From contig CAJNOP010000015.1 of the NCBI GenBank assembly GCA_905250075.1, positions 2,279,493 through 2,343,492 of the forward strand: a DNA stretch of 64,000 bases, read 5' to 3'. Of the stretch, positions 1-13,630 are shown piece after piece. This DNA is from Rotaria sp. Silwood1. Taxonomy: Eukaryota; Rotifera; Eurotatoria; Philodinida; Philodinidae. The notes under the pieces are model-generated. The model saw only the letters and a program-made list of their open reading frames with translations. It searched no databases and was not told the DNA's origin. Position 1 is the stretch's first letter. Every line of letters starts with the position of its first letter. Position numbers and translations under genes: made by a program.

Positions 1-518
1 ATTGAAGCTCTTGATCAAACAAAAACAAAAAAATTTATAACCTTCTTTAGAAATGATCTATATTCAGCTCTTAAAAATTATTTTACTAATCGTAATGCTT
101 ATTATTAGCTCTTATTAAAAATCTTTGGTCGTAGGCTTTCCAAGGGAAAATAAATCATGAAAATATTCTGAATAATTTTAAGCGATTAACATAATGATAT
201 AAGACAAATTTATGTTATTTATAATCCTGAAATAAAAAAACTATCAATTAAATTGCGAGAAAGTTCATTATAAAGACTATGCTATTAGTTTTTATAAGAG
301 CGTGAAAATCTACTATTAACAAACTTTCGGAATGTCGAAGAACTCATTCTAAATTATTTCTTAATTTAAAAGGTTAGATATTAAATTAGAAAATAAATTA
401 TAAAACAAATATCATTTAAATCGCTTGAATTATTTCAGAAATATTCTTAATGAACTTAAAAAAGACTACCTTCTTTTAACATAAATCATTTTCTTAATTT
501 TTATCTCATTAAATTTAG
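1..518. other. AT-rich sequence upstream of PiT exon
   Basis: No convincing exon is seen. The stretch ends in a good 3' splice site (acceptor AG at 517-518) leading into the first visible phosphate-transporter exon, so most of it is probably intron. The N-terminal transporter half, which should carry the first GANDVAN-type signature, is not present here and must lie to the left of the window or be lost. Confidence 0.5.
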
Positions 519-3320
519 TAAGTCGTCTTGAAAATGTTAATACCAGTGATAAAGAAACTCAAATTGATCATATATCAATGCTTAAAGAATATGATTTAAT
601 ACGTTATCAACAACAACATCCTGATCAATTTCGTCCTTATGGTAAATCTTTAATTATGATTATTTTGCTTTTTTGTTTTTTTTATATTTATACTTAAAAT
701 CTTTATAGTTGAAATGCAACGCATACGAAAAGATTCTGAAACATCCAATTCTGGATTTAGTGCAATTGCACGTGCACGTCGAGAAAATGAGCGTCTTCGT
801 AGTGAAATACTTCCTTCAGATAATGCTAATATAATGGCACATAGAAATGTAACAAATCCAACAGTTATTCGTGAAGTAATAAAATTCAAAAGAAAATAAC
901 TTATCTTGAATATTTTTATTTTATAAGAAAACAAAAATTTATCGTTTACCACAATATCCAAATTCACCTAGTATTCCAGGTGCAGCACCTAATGAAAATA
1001 AAAGTTTATTATTTGCTTCTGGTAATTGATTTTAGTTTTTTTTTCCTCGTATAAATTTTAATTATATATATTAATTATTAGATGATGATAATATCTCAAC
1101 AACATCAGTGAATCATCTGAGTTCAAACGAAGATTTAGATGAAATCGAAGATAAAATGCCAGAAATATTACCAAAAAAAGTTTGCTGTTATTGTTGTTGT
1201 TTGATAATTAGAATGATGGTTTTTTTCTTTTTTTAGAAAAAAGTTGATACAACGAATGATTCAGTAGAAATTGCTAGTATTTTCAAATATTTACAAATTC
1301 TTACAGCTATATTCGGTGCATTTGCTCATGGTGGAAATGATGTCAGGTAGAAGAAAAATTGTATTAATATATTAAATTATTGTTTTTTTTGTCTGAACAC
1401 TTACGAGTTGTTACTAGATGAAATAAAGATTTCGACCTACGTCTTATATAAAAGTTAAAGAAGAAAAAATATAGTAATTTGAATTAAGAATTATTTAATC
1501 CTTTGAGTACTTTGTATGTGGTTTTTTTTAAAGATACTTTTCCAGTGACTTTAATTGAATTCATGTTTCTCACAAAAGCTGATTACTCGCAACATTGTCA
1601 CGAAAGTATGATATTCTTTTAGCTATTGTATGTTATTTCAATATCGAAAAGTTTTTAAAAAGTATTCTCATTGTAGGATGTGGTCAATCTATTAATCGCC
1701 TCTATGTTTAAAAAAAAAGGAAGATAGCACCAAATAAATTGCAATTTTATATACTTATAAAGTATACTAGAGTCAGTCTAACCAAGTTAGATTGTCTATG
1801 AAATCTATGCTATCCAAATTTATTTACATATGTAGTCCATACACAATATAGTTGCTGTGGCTCATGAGGAAAGTTCCCCAACTGATTAATGACTTTGAAC
1901 TCTGGACTATGTGCATCATGTAGACTATAATAAGCGATGAATATCTTCATAATAGTTCAAACGCTTCGTTTATTGCTGAGGAGATACTACATTTTTATGA
2001 TAATTTTCAAGTTAACGCCGTGATCTCGTCAATGAAAACAGGAGAATTGATTTTCGAATTTCGAATGGAAACTTTGTACAGAGAAAGATTTTAATGAAAA
2101 TAATTTATTGTTACAGTTTAAGATCTTTTGATTTGCTTCTGTCCGGAAATAAACACATCGAATCTGTCGCTGTGTATGAATGACATGAATATAAAGGTTT
2201 ATCTATACAAAGTTTCAAGTGGAAATTTGAAAATCAATTTTTCAGATGTTTTCGAGATCAGATTATTCATAACATATTAGAATCTACATGTTGCATAATG
2301 GTCCAACTCAACAGCAATTAATCCGTTTGGAAATGTTGCTCATGTTTGACTAAGTTATTCGACATGTATCTACGCAAGGTGGCCTGTTCAAACATAAGTA
2401 CCACCGGTCATGGATTATTTTTTTGATAGTATGATGACTATTTTGTGATATACACCTGCTTTTATAGTTAGTCAATATGTATGAGAAGCGCAAGCACTCT
2501 GTGTCAGCAGCCAGTCTTGTATCGAGAACTACAGCTAGTATTAGCTACATGAAAGGTATCGAATTATTGAGTCTACTGATAGGTAGAACACCATACCGTA
2601 AGGTAGTTGAATGGCAAGGATATTTTTCCTTTCTATGCATAATATATTCCATTTAAAATCCGTTTACAGTTCTATGTAAGATAGTAAGATAATATAATTA
2701 TGTTGTCTAATTTCTAAATGTTCATGTGCGGTCTTCACATTTAAGAGTATTATCCATTATTGAATTAATGAAATATATATTTTATTAATCTTATTCAATA
2801 TATTTCTTTTTTTTTTCTTGTTATTAAAGTAATGCAATTGGTCCATTGATTGGTCTTTGGTTAATATACGTCGAAGGTACTGTTGTTGCACGATCATCAA
2901 CACCACTTTGGGTACTTTTCTATGGTGGTCTTGGAATATCGGTTGGTCTTTGGGTTTGGGGTCGTCGTGTTATTCGAACAATTGGTGAAGATTTAACAAA
3001 AATTACGCCATCAAGGTATAATATTTATTTTATATAAAGATATTTTCACAAAAACTATTGATGTTGTTTTTTTCCATAGTGGTTTTGTTATTGAAATTTC
3101 AACTGCATTTACAGTACTTGTTGCATCGAATTTATCAATTCCTATAAGTACAACTCATTGTAAAGTTGGTAGTGTTGTAGCTATTGGTCGTGTTCGTTCA
3201 AAACAAAGTGTTGATTGGTCTTTATTTCGCAATATTATTGTGGCATGGATTGTCACAGTTCCTGTAACTGGTGGAATTGCTGCTGGTGTTATGGCTCTTT
3301 TTCGTTTTGCCTTTATATAG
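519..3320 (+). CDS. Sodium-dependent phosphate transporter (SLC20/PiT family), 3' part
   Basis: The product is the C-terminal half of a Na+/inorganic-phosphate symporter of the plasma membrane. Exons read in one consistent frame: 519-641, 709-875, 928-1021, 1082-1179, 1237-1346, 2830-3015 and 3080-3320 (stop TAG), about 339 residues. The first four exons encode a hydrophilic, acidic loop typical of the central cytoplasmic region. The fifth and sixth join to give [20 protein letters not shown], which is the second PiT signature. The last exon has the conserved [15 protein letters not shown] segment and ends in hydrophobic helices. Known PiT proteins are roughly 600-680 residues, so the N-terminal half is missing here, most simply because it lies off the left edge. 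All introns are GT-AG; one is 1,483 bp and splits the signature. The next gene, Ku80, starts about 290 bp downstream on the same strand. Confidence 0.92.
1347..2829 (+). other. 1.48-kb intron inside the PiT signature
   Basis: GT-AG intron splitting the codon between V and S of the GGNDVSNAIGP motif. It is far longer than its 52-67 bp neighbours. No coding potential or clear transposon ends were recognised inside it. Confidence 0.8.
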
Positions 3321-3606
3321 AAGATTTTCATTTCCAAACCATTAATACACAGAATTAACAATACAGTTTTTATCCATGATTTCTTCTCTTATCACCCTGT
3401 AGTATCAAACATAGGAATCATTTCGTTTTCTTTTTTTTGCTTCTCGTTTTGTATTACGCTTTGTTATGTAAGCGTGTTTTTCTATTTGAACACATCAATC
3501 TTGATAGATACTTATTAACATAGTCAGTCGCTGATGAATGAAAACGTGACAAAGTTCTTCTAGATTAGATTGATAAAAAAACAGAACAACAAACCAAACG
3601 AGCAAC
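3321..3606. other. Short intergenic region between PiT and Ku80
   Basis: About 286 bp holding the 3' UTR of the transporter and the 5' UTR/promoter of Ku80. No further gene is seen. The close same-strand spacing could permit co-transcription, but nothing in the sequence proves it. Confidence 0.5.
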
Positions 3607-6600
3607 ATGGCTTATAATAAAGTAATTATCTATAATTGAATATTTGCTTATTTTTGTTTTGTTTTTATTTATAGGAAGCATTAGCTCTGGTAATAGATAT
3701 TGGTATTGGCATGTCTCAAGCAGCACCAGGATTTGATTCACCTTTACAAATAGCAAGTGATATACTTCAAATGATTGTTCAGAGAAAAGTATGTTTACAC
3801 AGCTCTATTAAACTTTTACTGATTGATTAATAAATCTATGCTAGGCAAACACTAAAAAAAATTCTTTACATCATTTAAAGATTTTATCCGAAATTTTACT
3901 TTCATAATTAGTATGACGATCAATAGTAGTCATTTGTATATATGGACTAGACAGTTTCGGTCCCAGGACGAAAAACAACTAGTTTCGCTCATGTCTAGTC
4001 ACTTGTGAAGTGAGTAAGTTAATCACTTAGTAGATATATTAAGTTTACTACTGAGTAAAGACAAAGTTTATAGATATTGTAGAGAAATTAACAACTTTGC
4101 TTACAATATGAATCTTAGACTTTTTTAATGCCAATAATAATCTGCATCTTTAAAAAACAAAATACTCACCCAAATTTCTATCGTTATTATGGACGTTAGA
4201 TCCTGTAAATCATAGATCGGTACTTTGCGATGGATTTTTACGACACTCAAATCATCGGTGAATATCTTCAAAACAGTTTATTTGTAACTTTTCAAAAAAC
4301 TTTAATAACCATGGAGATGAATGCATGAAACCATTTTATAGCATAATTATTATGAAAGATTTGAACGATCTGACATCTATCACAATGGTAGAAAATTGCT
4401 ACCTTTTCTACAATGTTGATAAACTTTGTTCTTAGAAATAAAAACTTACTACTCTTCTCTCTTCAGTATGGAATAAATTTATTTTTATTAAGTTTAATCA
4501 ATAAGGGAGTTACAGACTTTTATAAAGTAACTATGGCTTTTCGGACACCTTTTAGTATCTTATGCATGCGACTCCATGAGCTTCAATTAATAATTTGCTA
4601 ATCCTCATAACTTCTAGATTCAATAAATTAATTTTGTTGCCTTAAATTTCATAGCATGACATAAACTTAGACAATTTTGAAAATCATTGCATAAGACGAG
4701 TGCCAAAAGATATCTCTCACCATATACATATATAAATATGAATAGTGCATATTACACTGCAGAGTTTATTCCATCTATTCAGACTGAATGTTAGTTTCCA
4801 TTAATATCAGATTTGTGAACTATTCATGTCACACGTTTTTTACACTACCGTCAGTATGACGCACATTATGTCGAAGAGTCTATCAATGGTTTTTGTTGGG
4901 TTCGAACCATATGACTTGATTTTATCTTTTGTTTAAATAGATGTTTCAAGAGAGTAAAGACGAATTAGCATTGATTTTATATGGTTCTGATGAAACAAAT
5001 AATGATTTAGCAGATGAAAATAATTATCAAAACATTAATGTTGCATTTTCCTTATCACCTGCTAATTGGCATTTATTTGAAGAAATACAAAAAATAAAAC
5101 CAGGCAATGGTCCAGCTGATTGTAAGTTAACGTAAAAAAAAAATAAGAAACAAGAATTTAAATATAAAATTCATATTAATAATCATTTTTTTTAGTAGTT
5201 GACGCAATCGTTGTTGCTGCTGATCATCTTCGTCGTGAAACTGAGTAAAGAAAAGAGAGAGAGAGAGAAAAAAGAACTTTCTATTCGTCAATGAATTTTA
5301 TCACTTTTTTTTTTAAAGAGGAAAACGTGGTTTTGTTGCTAAACGTATTTTGTTATTTACAAATGCTGCAACACCATTCAATGATCATAGTCTAAAAATA
5401 ATTCTTGATTCACTTCGACGTCAAGATATTATTGTTGATGCTATTGGTCCTACATGGGGTCAGCAAGATGAAGAAGATCATAATGAAGAAAATCATCGAT
5501 CAGATTCACCTACAGAAACAAATAAACCTGATGATGATAATAATGAGAATTCAGCTAGTAATCGTCCTACAACAAATGGTCTTCATTATAAAAGTCCAAA
5601 AAAACCATTAACTCAACAACAACAAACTGGTATTCGTATTATTAATGATATTGTTAATACAACAGAAGGAACTTTATTTACATTTCGGTATGAAATAAAA
5701 ACAACAAGATTCAACTTTGTTATATAGGCCATTTCAGGCAGTATGGAACACATTCACTTTTAAGCTGACTTCCATTCTTTACAAAGGTTATTTTTCTGAA
5801 CAAGTTCATTTAACATAGACATATCTAAAAATGTCGGTTCTTTCAGCTGATTATTAATTAAAAGTAGTTAACTAATCAACTAACAAGTAGTAAATAAATT
5901 AAAGAGAAGTCATTAATTGAAAGTAGCTAATTAATTAAAAAGTGATTAATGAATGTCTCTCTAACCATACGATAAAAAAAAAAACTCTGAAACCTTCAGG
6001 AAAGACTCTACAATACGAATTGCATCTATGGTGAGAGTTTCAGCAAGATCGGCCGCCAAGAAACTTCCTTGTAGAATATTAGTTTTTTAGAGATTCTAAA
6101 GAAAGGTGTATCCTGTATTCGTACTCCGTCACATCATTAACGAAATAGTAAATCGATGTTTCTAAGAAATTTATGGATGCTCCGTAGATCAAAAAATTTT
6201 CTATTCTAAGAATTTGTCTAGAGAACACACCATTTAGTTTCAGAAATACTGCAACAAATTGGATTTTTTATTAAATTAAAATGCATGAAGCGAAAGTTGA
6301 TGCTCTTTTTCTTTGTGTTACGTATCTAACGCTAGGTTTCTACTGATAACTCGTCTGAACGAAGGTCTCTAGCGATCAAAATAGATGTGTTTTCTTAATT
6401 TTCCAAAGTCATGTTACTAATGAATGATTCGATGCATATATTCATTTGTTTTAGTGAAGCATTAACGATTCTTAGTGTTCATCAATCAAAAGTTGTTAAA
6501 CCAACAGCAACAAAATATATTATGCAATTAGCTGATCTTAAATTACATATTTGTACTTATATTCAGGTTTGAAAATATTTACAGAAAAAAAAATAATTAT

Positions 6601-9600
6601 TTTCCAATCATTTTATTCGTTTTTAATTAGGTTAAAGATAATAAACCAGGAATATTTCGTTTAAAAAAAGTTTATGCCCGTGATCCAACAACAGAAATTA
6701 AAATTGATCGTGGTCGTTATACAAAAGATGAACAAGATCAAGAAATTGAAAAAGAAGAATTAACTGATGGATTTCGTTATGGTACAACATTTGTACCTAT
6801 TAATAAAGAAACACTCGACGACATGAAATATCAAAGTGAAAAATGTTTTTCAATTATTGGATTTTCTGATGCTAATATGGTTTATTTATTTTTTTGTCTT
6901 GTATTATTAAATTCATTGTTTGAAATTATTTTGATTAGATGCGACGAAGTCTTTACTTAGGTGATACAGTTTATGAAGTTATTGCAGAACCTGATTATGA
7001 AGTAAGTGATCTTCTTTCGTAATGACTTTGTGAAAAATAAATATTGATTCATTCTTATTGATCAGGACTCGCCTTTTTGTTTTTTATATTAAAACTGAAG
7101 TTCAGATAAGAATAAATTTTGGATGTCTAATGTTAAAAATCTTTTCGACAAAGAATCTTGTTGTTTAATTATAGCTCACTAATGAAGAGCATGAAAAGAA
7201 GAAATAACTTTTCAATAATCCTTCGTTCGTTTACCGAAGTCGACCAGCACTTAGTTCAAAGTTCCGATCAAATAAGCAAAAGAACTGTTTGAAAAGATCC
7301 GAACTAGAAATCAACTCGTCCACTTTTATTCGCTTATGAATGAGACATCATAGACTTTCTAGATAGAATACTCTAAAAACTACTGTTAAAAGTTACTTTA
7401 CGTCAAAATTTCTGAAAAAAAAGGTGAAAACAATCTTAGTAAAAGTCTAGGCTTTTTTAGGTGTTTCATTTCTCTCGAACGTACTCTATGTACGACTTCA
7501 TGGACGATTATGTTTCATATTTTATGTATTTTTGTTTTTCTTTTAGGAAGAAGGTCAAGTATTTGCTGGTCTTGTTCAAGCAATGTATGATACAAATACA
7601 GTTGCTATTGTACGTAAATGTTTTAGTGAAAGAAGTTCACCTGAATTAGGATTTTTACGTCCACATATCGCTCATGATCATATTGTAAGTATGAAATTGA
7701 AGTTTTTTTTTTAAATTAATACAATGAAGATAAACTTGTCTTTTTTCTCTCAAGTGTATGTATTATGTTAAATTACCATTTGGAGAAGATGTACGTGAAT
7801 TTGATTTTGATAATCTTGATGGTATTAAACGAAATCAACCGAGTGATGAACAGTTAAAAACTATTGATAATTTAATTACCACAATGGATTTGACACATGC
7901 TGATCAAGGGTAAAAATTTAAGAAAATAGAAAAAAAGAAAAATGAATTATTTCTATTTAATAGAGGTGAAGAAGCATTTCGACCAGAACTTATTTTTAAT
8001 CCATATATTCAACGAATGTTTCAAGTATGTATATCATTTTTGTTGTATGATTTTATTTCAATTAAAAATCATTGTAGTCTATTGCTCGACGTGCTGTAAC
8101 ACCTGAAGAACCATTATCATTATCAAATTCAATTATGGAAATGAATGATACATTAATTCGATCGATTGCTTCAAAGAGTAAACGAACATTAGATACACTT
8201 CATGAACAATTTACTCTTCGAGATACTGAACGTCGACAAAAAATAACAACCGGTGATCAACTTTTTGGTAATGTTGATAAGTAAGAAAAAACATCCGAAA
8301 AAAGAAGGATTTATCATACAAAGAGAATATTTTCTTATTTTTTAGCTCAACGAAAAAAATGCGTCTTGAAGAAAATGAAAATGTTGAAGAACTTACAACA
8401 GATTCAACATCATTTGAAGCACAATTAGCTGCAAAAAAGAAAGCAGCAATACGAACTATTGGTACAATAACACCAGTTGAAGATTTTAAGATTTTAATTG
8501 AACAAGGTTCAACATCATTTACTGAACTATGTCAACAAATGTCTACACTTATAGTTGAATTTATTAATAATTCACGTGGTGATGCATTATTTGATAAAGC
8601 TTTACAATGTATACAATGTTTACGTGAAATATGTATTCAAAAATTAGAACCAAAAATATTTAATGGTTTATTAATTTCAATTAAAAAACAAGCAGCCAAT
8701 AGTGATGGAAGAAAAGATTTTTGGAAAAAAATTGTTGATGGTATGTGATCGATGAAGTAAAAAGAAGAGGGAGCTCGTTATAATATAGAGTAGAGTTTTA
8801 AAAAAAAAAACTATGAGTAAGATAGTTTTAGTTCCACCTGCATTGAGTCTATGCCTTGAACCATCATGTTTTCATTGGGAGTGATATCTATTGTGTTTGT
8901 GTAAAACGTACATTAAACTTCATATAGTGTTAAGATTTTTCAGATCTAAAATTGTTTATCTACTTTTACGTTGAGATTATATAAATGTTAATGAGAAATG
9001 AATATGATCTGGCTGAAATACGAAAACTTTAACAAGACAAAGAAGTAGTATTTAACTTAGCATTGAGAAAATTGTGAACAAGAATAGTCATGTGTATTAT
9101 AAAAGTTTTAATAGAAATTCTAAAGAGATCAAAGTACTGTGCTGAAGAAAATTCGATGTATTAACGGAATCAGGATAATCATACAATAATTATGATCAAT
9201 GTTACCAAGAGTTCGTTAGTTAGGTTAAAACATGCATCATCCAACATACTACACCACTTATGAGTTCATGTCTTGAGCGTATAAAAAGGCTCTCTAAACT
9301 AATATAACTTCCAAAGACTTCTGTTCGATAGCCTTTCTCTAGAGAGTTACGATAGTTTTGTAGAATTATCACTATAGGACACAGTACTAACAATTGAATT
9401 AAACAAAACAAAAATTGACATTATATTTTGTCTATTACTTTCAGTTAAAACGATCAAAAAAGTTTGGAGTTTTTGAATTTCGAATGTTTCAAGAAGGAAA
9501 CAATCATGTTGACAGAAACACTTCTAGAAACTTTCAGATAAAAACATATCCTTCTTTAATTTATCTGCTCATACTTTGACCTTTGGAGAAAATTCAACAG

Positions 9601-10222
9601 AAAAAAATCAATCTTTGAATAAAGATTATTTTTTTGTAGAAGTAAACCGAGCATAAATAGCTTAAAATCACTCTCAGCTGAATATAGATCTTCAAACAGA
9701 TGATCAACGCCCGCAGTCACAATAAATAAACGCACTTTTCTTTTCCCGGTGTCGATACAGAACTAGTCTTTACCATTGTCAATAGGTTTCAAACATTTAC
9801 ATGACGACCCATTTAGTTATTGATAGTCTCCTTTTTATATTCTCAACAAGACATGAACAATATAAATTCCGTTAGCTATATAGTCTTAGTGGAATAGTTT
9901 TTCAGCTCTGACATGACCAGAGTCATTGTCTTTTGATGATATACATTATCTTTCATCTATATAAAAACATGTTGAAAATTCTTATTCTATTTCTTTTTAG
10001 AAAAAATCAGTTTAATAACAAGCGACGAATGTATTGAATCAAATGTGATATCTATTGAAGCACAGAAATTTCTCGAAGAAAACACGTCAACTGAAATTGT
10101 TAATAATGCATTAATAACTAATGAAGACGATGGTGACGAAGAAGATCTGGTATGTAGATAACATTTTCTTGTTATAAATTATTTTTCTTCCTTTTTTTCT
10201 ATTTCAGTTCGATCTCATTTAA
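3607..10222 (+). CDS. XRCC5: Ku80 (XRCC5), DNA double-strand-break end-binding subunit
   Basis: This is the 80-kDa subunit of the Ku heterodimer, which threads onto broken DNA ends and starts non-homologous end joining. Fifteen GT-AG exons: 3607-3621, 3675-3788, 4941-5121, 5196-5244, 5319-5687, 6455-6566, 6631-6879, 6939-7001, 7547-7684, 7755-7909, 7964-8024, 8078-8280, 8346-8740, 10001-10149, 10208-10222. All phases fit and total 756 codons (755 residues; vertebrate Ku80 is about 730). The vWA-like start reads LVIDIGIGMSQAAPGFDSP, followed by DELALILYGSDETNN and YQNINV. The ring/core includes TVAIVRKCFSERSSPELGF and VKLPFGEDVRE. The C-terminal helical domain (WKKIVDEKISLIT) is followed by an acidic tail ending EEDLFDLI, matching the DNA-PKcs-contact peptide of vertebrates. 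The start ATG opens a five-codon first exon. A polypyrimidine/TTCTAG acceptor-like site lies about 45 bp upstream. The gene looks fully functional. Confidence 0.95.
5688..6454 (+). other. Ku80 intron 5 with AT-rich near-repeats
   Basis: This 767-bp intron contains a run of AATTAA/TAGTTAAT-type near-repeats at about 5850-5950. Other long Ku80 introns are 3789-4940, 7002-7546 and 8741-10000. No genes were recognised inside any of them. Confidence 0.6.
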
Positions 10223-12475
10223 AAGCAACAGAAAAGAAAAGTTACAGTGACATATAACAAAATTTTATGATATATGTTTTTAGTTAAATTTTAACTCTAG
10301 AAAAGAATATATTTTGTATATAAAATATTGTTTGTGATATGCTTTTATTTTTAAAGAATGTAATAATCAATTTAAAAAAAACAACAATAAAAATAAATCG
10401 TATATTTTTTCTTTTGTATTGTCAACTAAAATGTTTGCTTTTGTTTTGTCAACGATTGATAATAAATTCCTTAAGTAGATGCTTCAAATATATTAACAAG
10501 AAGTAATTGTAAACATAAATGATTTGCTGTAGCTTCAGGTAACATCTAGTAGTTGTCGATATTCTATAGGAGAATTGACTATTTTCTATGTGAATTTGCA
10601 TTTATACAAAGCTATTAAAATGATAATCGTATACGCAGCTAGTTTGCGACTAAAATGTGAAAATCACACGTGTTCGTTAATTTCATTATACTAATACAAT
10701 CTCGAGGGAAATTATGTGTCAAACAGAAATTTCTCGTTTTTTTAGTGACGCTCTATATTTTGTTTGACTTGTTGCTATTCGCTAATGGTCTTTCATTTCC
10801 ATATTGCATTTTTCTCAAAATAACATTATTATTATTCTTCTAACCGTTGGTTTAACTGGCATATCAGAGTGGTATACATATACAATGTCTCTACAGCAGG
10901 TATCAACACTAGAGTTGTATAGGACCAAGTTTTATTCATATTACATCTAAAATAATTCTTTAATACTCATTTTTTTGATTTATTTAGTCGACGATTAGCG
11001 TGAATCATCTCTCTTGAATTACGCTGTGATTCATATGATTTATAAGATAATTTGCTTGAATCGAAGAATATAATACTAGAAACTTGAGCTCTGGTCTTGA
11101 TGAGGTTTTATTTTTTGGTCTTGCACATTTCTAATGAACACACTACTATATATCTCGGTGAGCTCAAAAACACTGATATTGAGTATTTCTCATAGTTATA
11201 ACTTGGCCATGTGGCTAATTGATGCATTACCTCTCACCCTCGTGGATATCTTGAAATATAAATTGTTATTTGCGCAAAAATAAAAAAAACTGCTATTTAG
11301 AACATCTTCCAGTCATTCAAATTTCGAGGAAGACTTTGAAATGTTTCACAATAGTCTTCGTGTTTGTTGTTCATGCGTCTTTTTCCCTTGCTAAGAAACT
11401 TTAGGGAAAAAGTCTGACACTTGTTATAGTCGCTTGTTATGGAAAAGTATCCAAGAATCGTTGGTCTTTCTCTTCCTTCTCGTTACTATGAAAAACATAC
11501 TCATTGGTCTTCGACCTCAATTGGTAGGACCAAAGAAAGGAAAGAACGACTGAAATCTCGATTTTAACTTCCATTCACTGTTTTCTTCGAAAATATGTGC
11601 GAGTTTGTACAAGAAAGTATAGAATGAGTAATTCAGATTAATTTTGTATTATTGAAATTATATGAAGACATCTATTAAAAATATCATGAAAATAATCTTT
11701 TGTTAAAATCATACAATAAAATTTATGAAAATGCTTGTCTTAATTTACAATGCAGAAATATATCAATTTTAATATCCGTTTCATCATTAGAAATACAATT
11801 TCTCAAGGCTACAGGTGTATTCCTACGAAACCTTCTTTTACTTTTATTTGAATAGAAAGCCATAGAATGACACTAGTAGAACTACGTCCATGCCAGCAGC
11901 GAAATCGTTACCAATAGAAAAAAATTCTGTTGCTCATCAGTCCAGTGTTGGTATGGATTTCGAATCAATTGGTCCGGTCTGATCTACTTAAAGTGGTATC
12001 GATCGTGAAATATCTAGATTCATTCCATCTCTGACTCAAGCTCACGAACACTAGAGAGAAATGCTCATATGCATATATATCGTACACATCCAGAGTTAAG
12101 AACAGAAAGAGAACTAAAGCACAATAAAATAAAGATGCGAAAAGTGACATTTATAACAAGAAAAGTTCGTCATTTAGATTTCCATCGAATTTTATACGTG
12201 AATTCTTCAGTGATTGTGCTAACAGCTTTTGCTATCAATAAAATAATTAGTTTTCTTATTATTTTTTCAAATAAACTCGCAAGTTTGTGTTTGAACACGT
12301 CGAAAATAAATTATATTCCTGTTATTTTCATATCATAAATATAAAAAACTACAAAACGTGACAATGAAAATTTCTCAAAGAGTTTTTTTCTTGTTTTAAA
12401 TATTAATATAAAATTGTTTTTTTTTATTCGCATATATAAAAAATACTCAATATTTCTCAATATTGTCATAGTAAA
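10223..12475. other. Intergenic region without recognised gene
   Basis: About 2.25 kb, AT-rich. AATAAA-like signals follow Ku80 at about 10385-10400. Short open frames here have no protein-like composition. A TATA-like AT-rich stretch (about 12400-12450) precedes the next gene. Confidence 0.5.
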
Positions 12476-13630
12476 ATGATGTCTGTTATCTATCTTTTAA
12501 AATTCTCTTTTCTTATACATTTTTCTACAAGTACTTATATGTATGGTATAATACATAATGCATCAATTGAAATTCCTTTTGACATGCCTGATAATCTTAC
12601 TGATAAATTACAAGTTCAACATTGTGATCAATGTCTTTGTAAGGCATTTAATAATCCTGATGTAGTTTTATTAACATGTACTGAAAGTGAATCAAATAAG
12701 TTTACTTGTCAATTTTATTATTTTATGCCTACAAAAGATGATATTAGATATCCAAAATATGATACAAATATATATTTAATACAAAATAAAACATTTAAAG
12801 AAAAAGATGATTGTTGCAATACAACATATCTTATTGAAAAAATTAATGCAGCATTAGATACTAAAAAAGCCGTTTTCAATCAACCCTTACGTTTCCTTGT
12901 TCGTGGTGATAATAATACGATAGTTTCAACATCTATAAACAAGTTAATTAAATTTAATACATTAACCCTTACAATAATCAATGAATTGGATATTCCAGAG
13001 TCTAAAACTGTTGGTTATTGTGATGGATATTATTATCTTGGTAAAGACAAAACAATACATGTTTATGATAAAACATTAACTTCAAACATAACAAGCTTTT
13101 CAGTTGGAAATGTTTTAACACCAATTCGTTGTCTTCCTAATAATACACAGATGCTTATAGGTACCACATCAGAAGCTTATATTTGTGAAAAGCAACAAGA
13201 AGTTTTTAATAGTTGTATAAATATTACAGCAATATCTGCTGTTCAGCAACAAATACATGCTTTTGGTATTGTTAATGACAGTGCATTTTATACTGGTTGG
13301 GATGCAAAAAATCAGAATATTCGTTTATATACGAAAGATCAGAATAATCTATGGATAGAAAGTGATGGTATTAATCAAACTGATAAAATATCAGATATTG
13401 TTATTGATGATTGTAAACGGATATGGGCAGTTCTAGCAGAAACGAGGACAATAATTATCTATGATCAAAATAAAACTCATTACCACAATATTACATTTAA
13501 TCAAACGGTATTTAATTCAAATATATTTAATCTTTTCATTCTTGACAATTATGCATTTGTTACGTCGCATGAATCTACGCCTGGTTTGAATCTTATTCAA
13601 CCATCTCTAAACTGTCGAATAATACGTTAA
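12476..13630 (+). CDS. Secreted Cys-rich plus beta-propeller-like protein
   Basis: Single-exon frame of 384 residues. A hydrophobic N-terminus (about residues 3-22) looks like a signal peptide. Residues about 49-115 form a Cys-rich module (CDQCLC, LLTC, FTCQF, DDCC) resembling PAN/apple-type domains. The remainder has repeated beta-rich units such as FLVRGDNNTIVST, GYCDGYYYLG, IHAFGIVNDSAFYTGWD and KRIWAVLAETRTIIIYD, which suggests an NHL/YVTN-like propeller. About a dozen N-X-S/T sequons fit a secreted glycoprotein. The first of two adjacent ATGs was taken as start. No exact function is recognised; lineage-expanded proteins of this architecture are plausible in rotifers. It has no close neighbours in an operon-like arrangement. 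Confidence 0.75.
   Translation: MMSVIYLLKFSFLIHFSTSTYMYGIIHNASIEIPFDMPDNLTDKLQVQHCDQCLCKAFNNPDVVLLTCTESESNKFTCQFYYFMPTKDDIRYPKYDTNIYLIQNKTFKEKDDCCNTTYLIEKINAALDTKKAVFNQPLRFLVRGDNNTIVSTSINKLIKFNTLTLTIINELDIPESKTVGYCDGYYYLGKDKTIHVYDKTLTSNITSFSVGNVLTPIRCLPNNTQMLIGTTSEAYICEKQQEVFNSCINITAISAVQQQIHAFGIVNDSAFYTGWDAKNQNIRLYTKDQNNLWIESDGINQTDKISDIVIDDCKRIWAVLAETRTIIIYDQNKTHYHNITFNQTVFNSNIFNLFILDNYAFVTSHESTPGLNLIQPSLNCRIIR

Noticed and set aside
12069..12338. 89-residue frame upstream of the propeller gene
   Set aside because: Composition is that of AT-rich noncoding DNA; no signal, domain or splice context.
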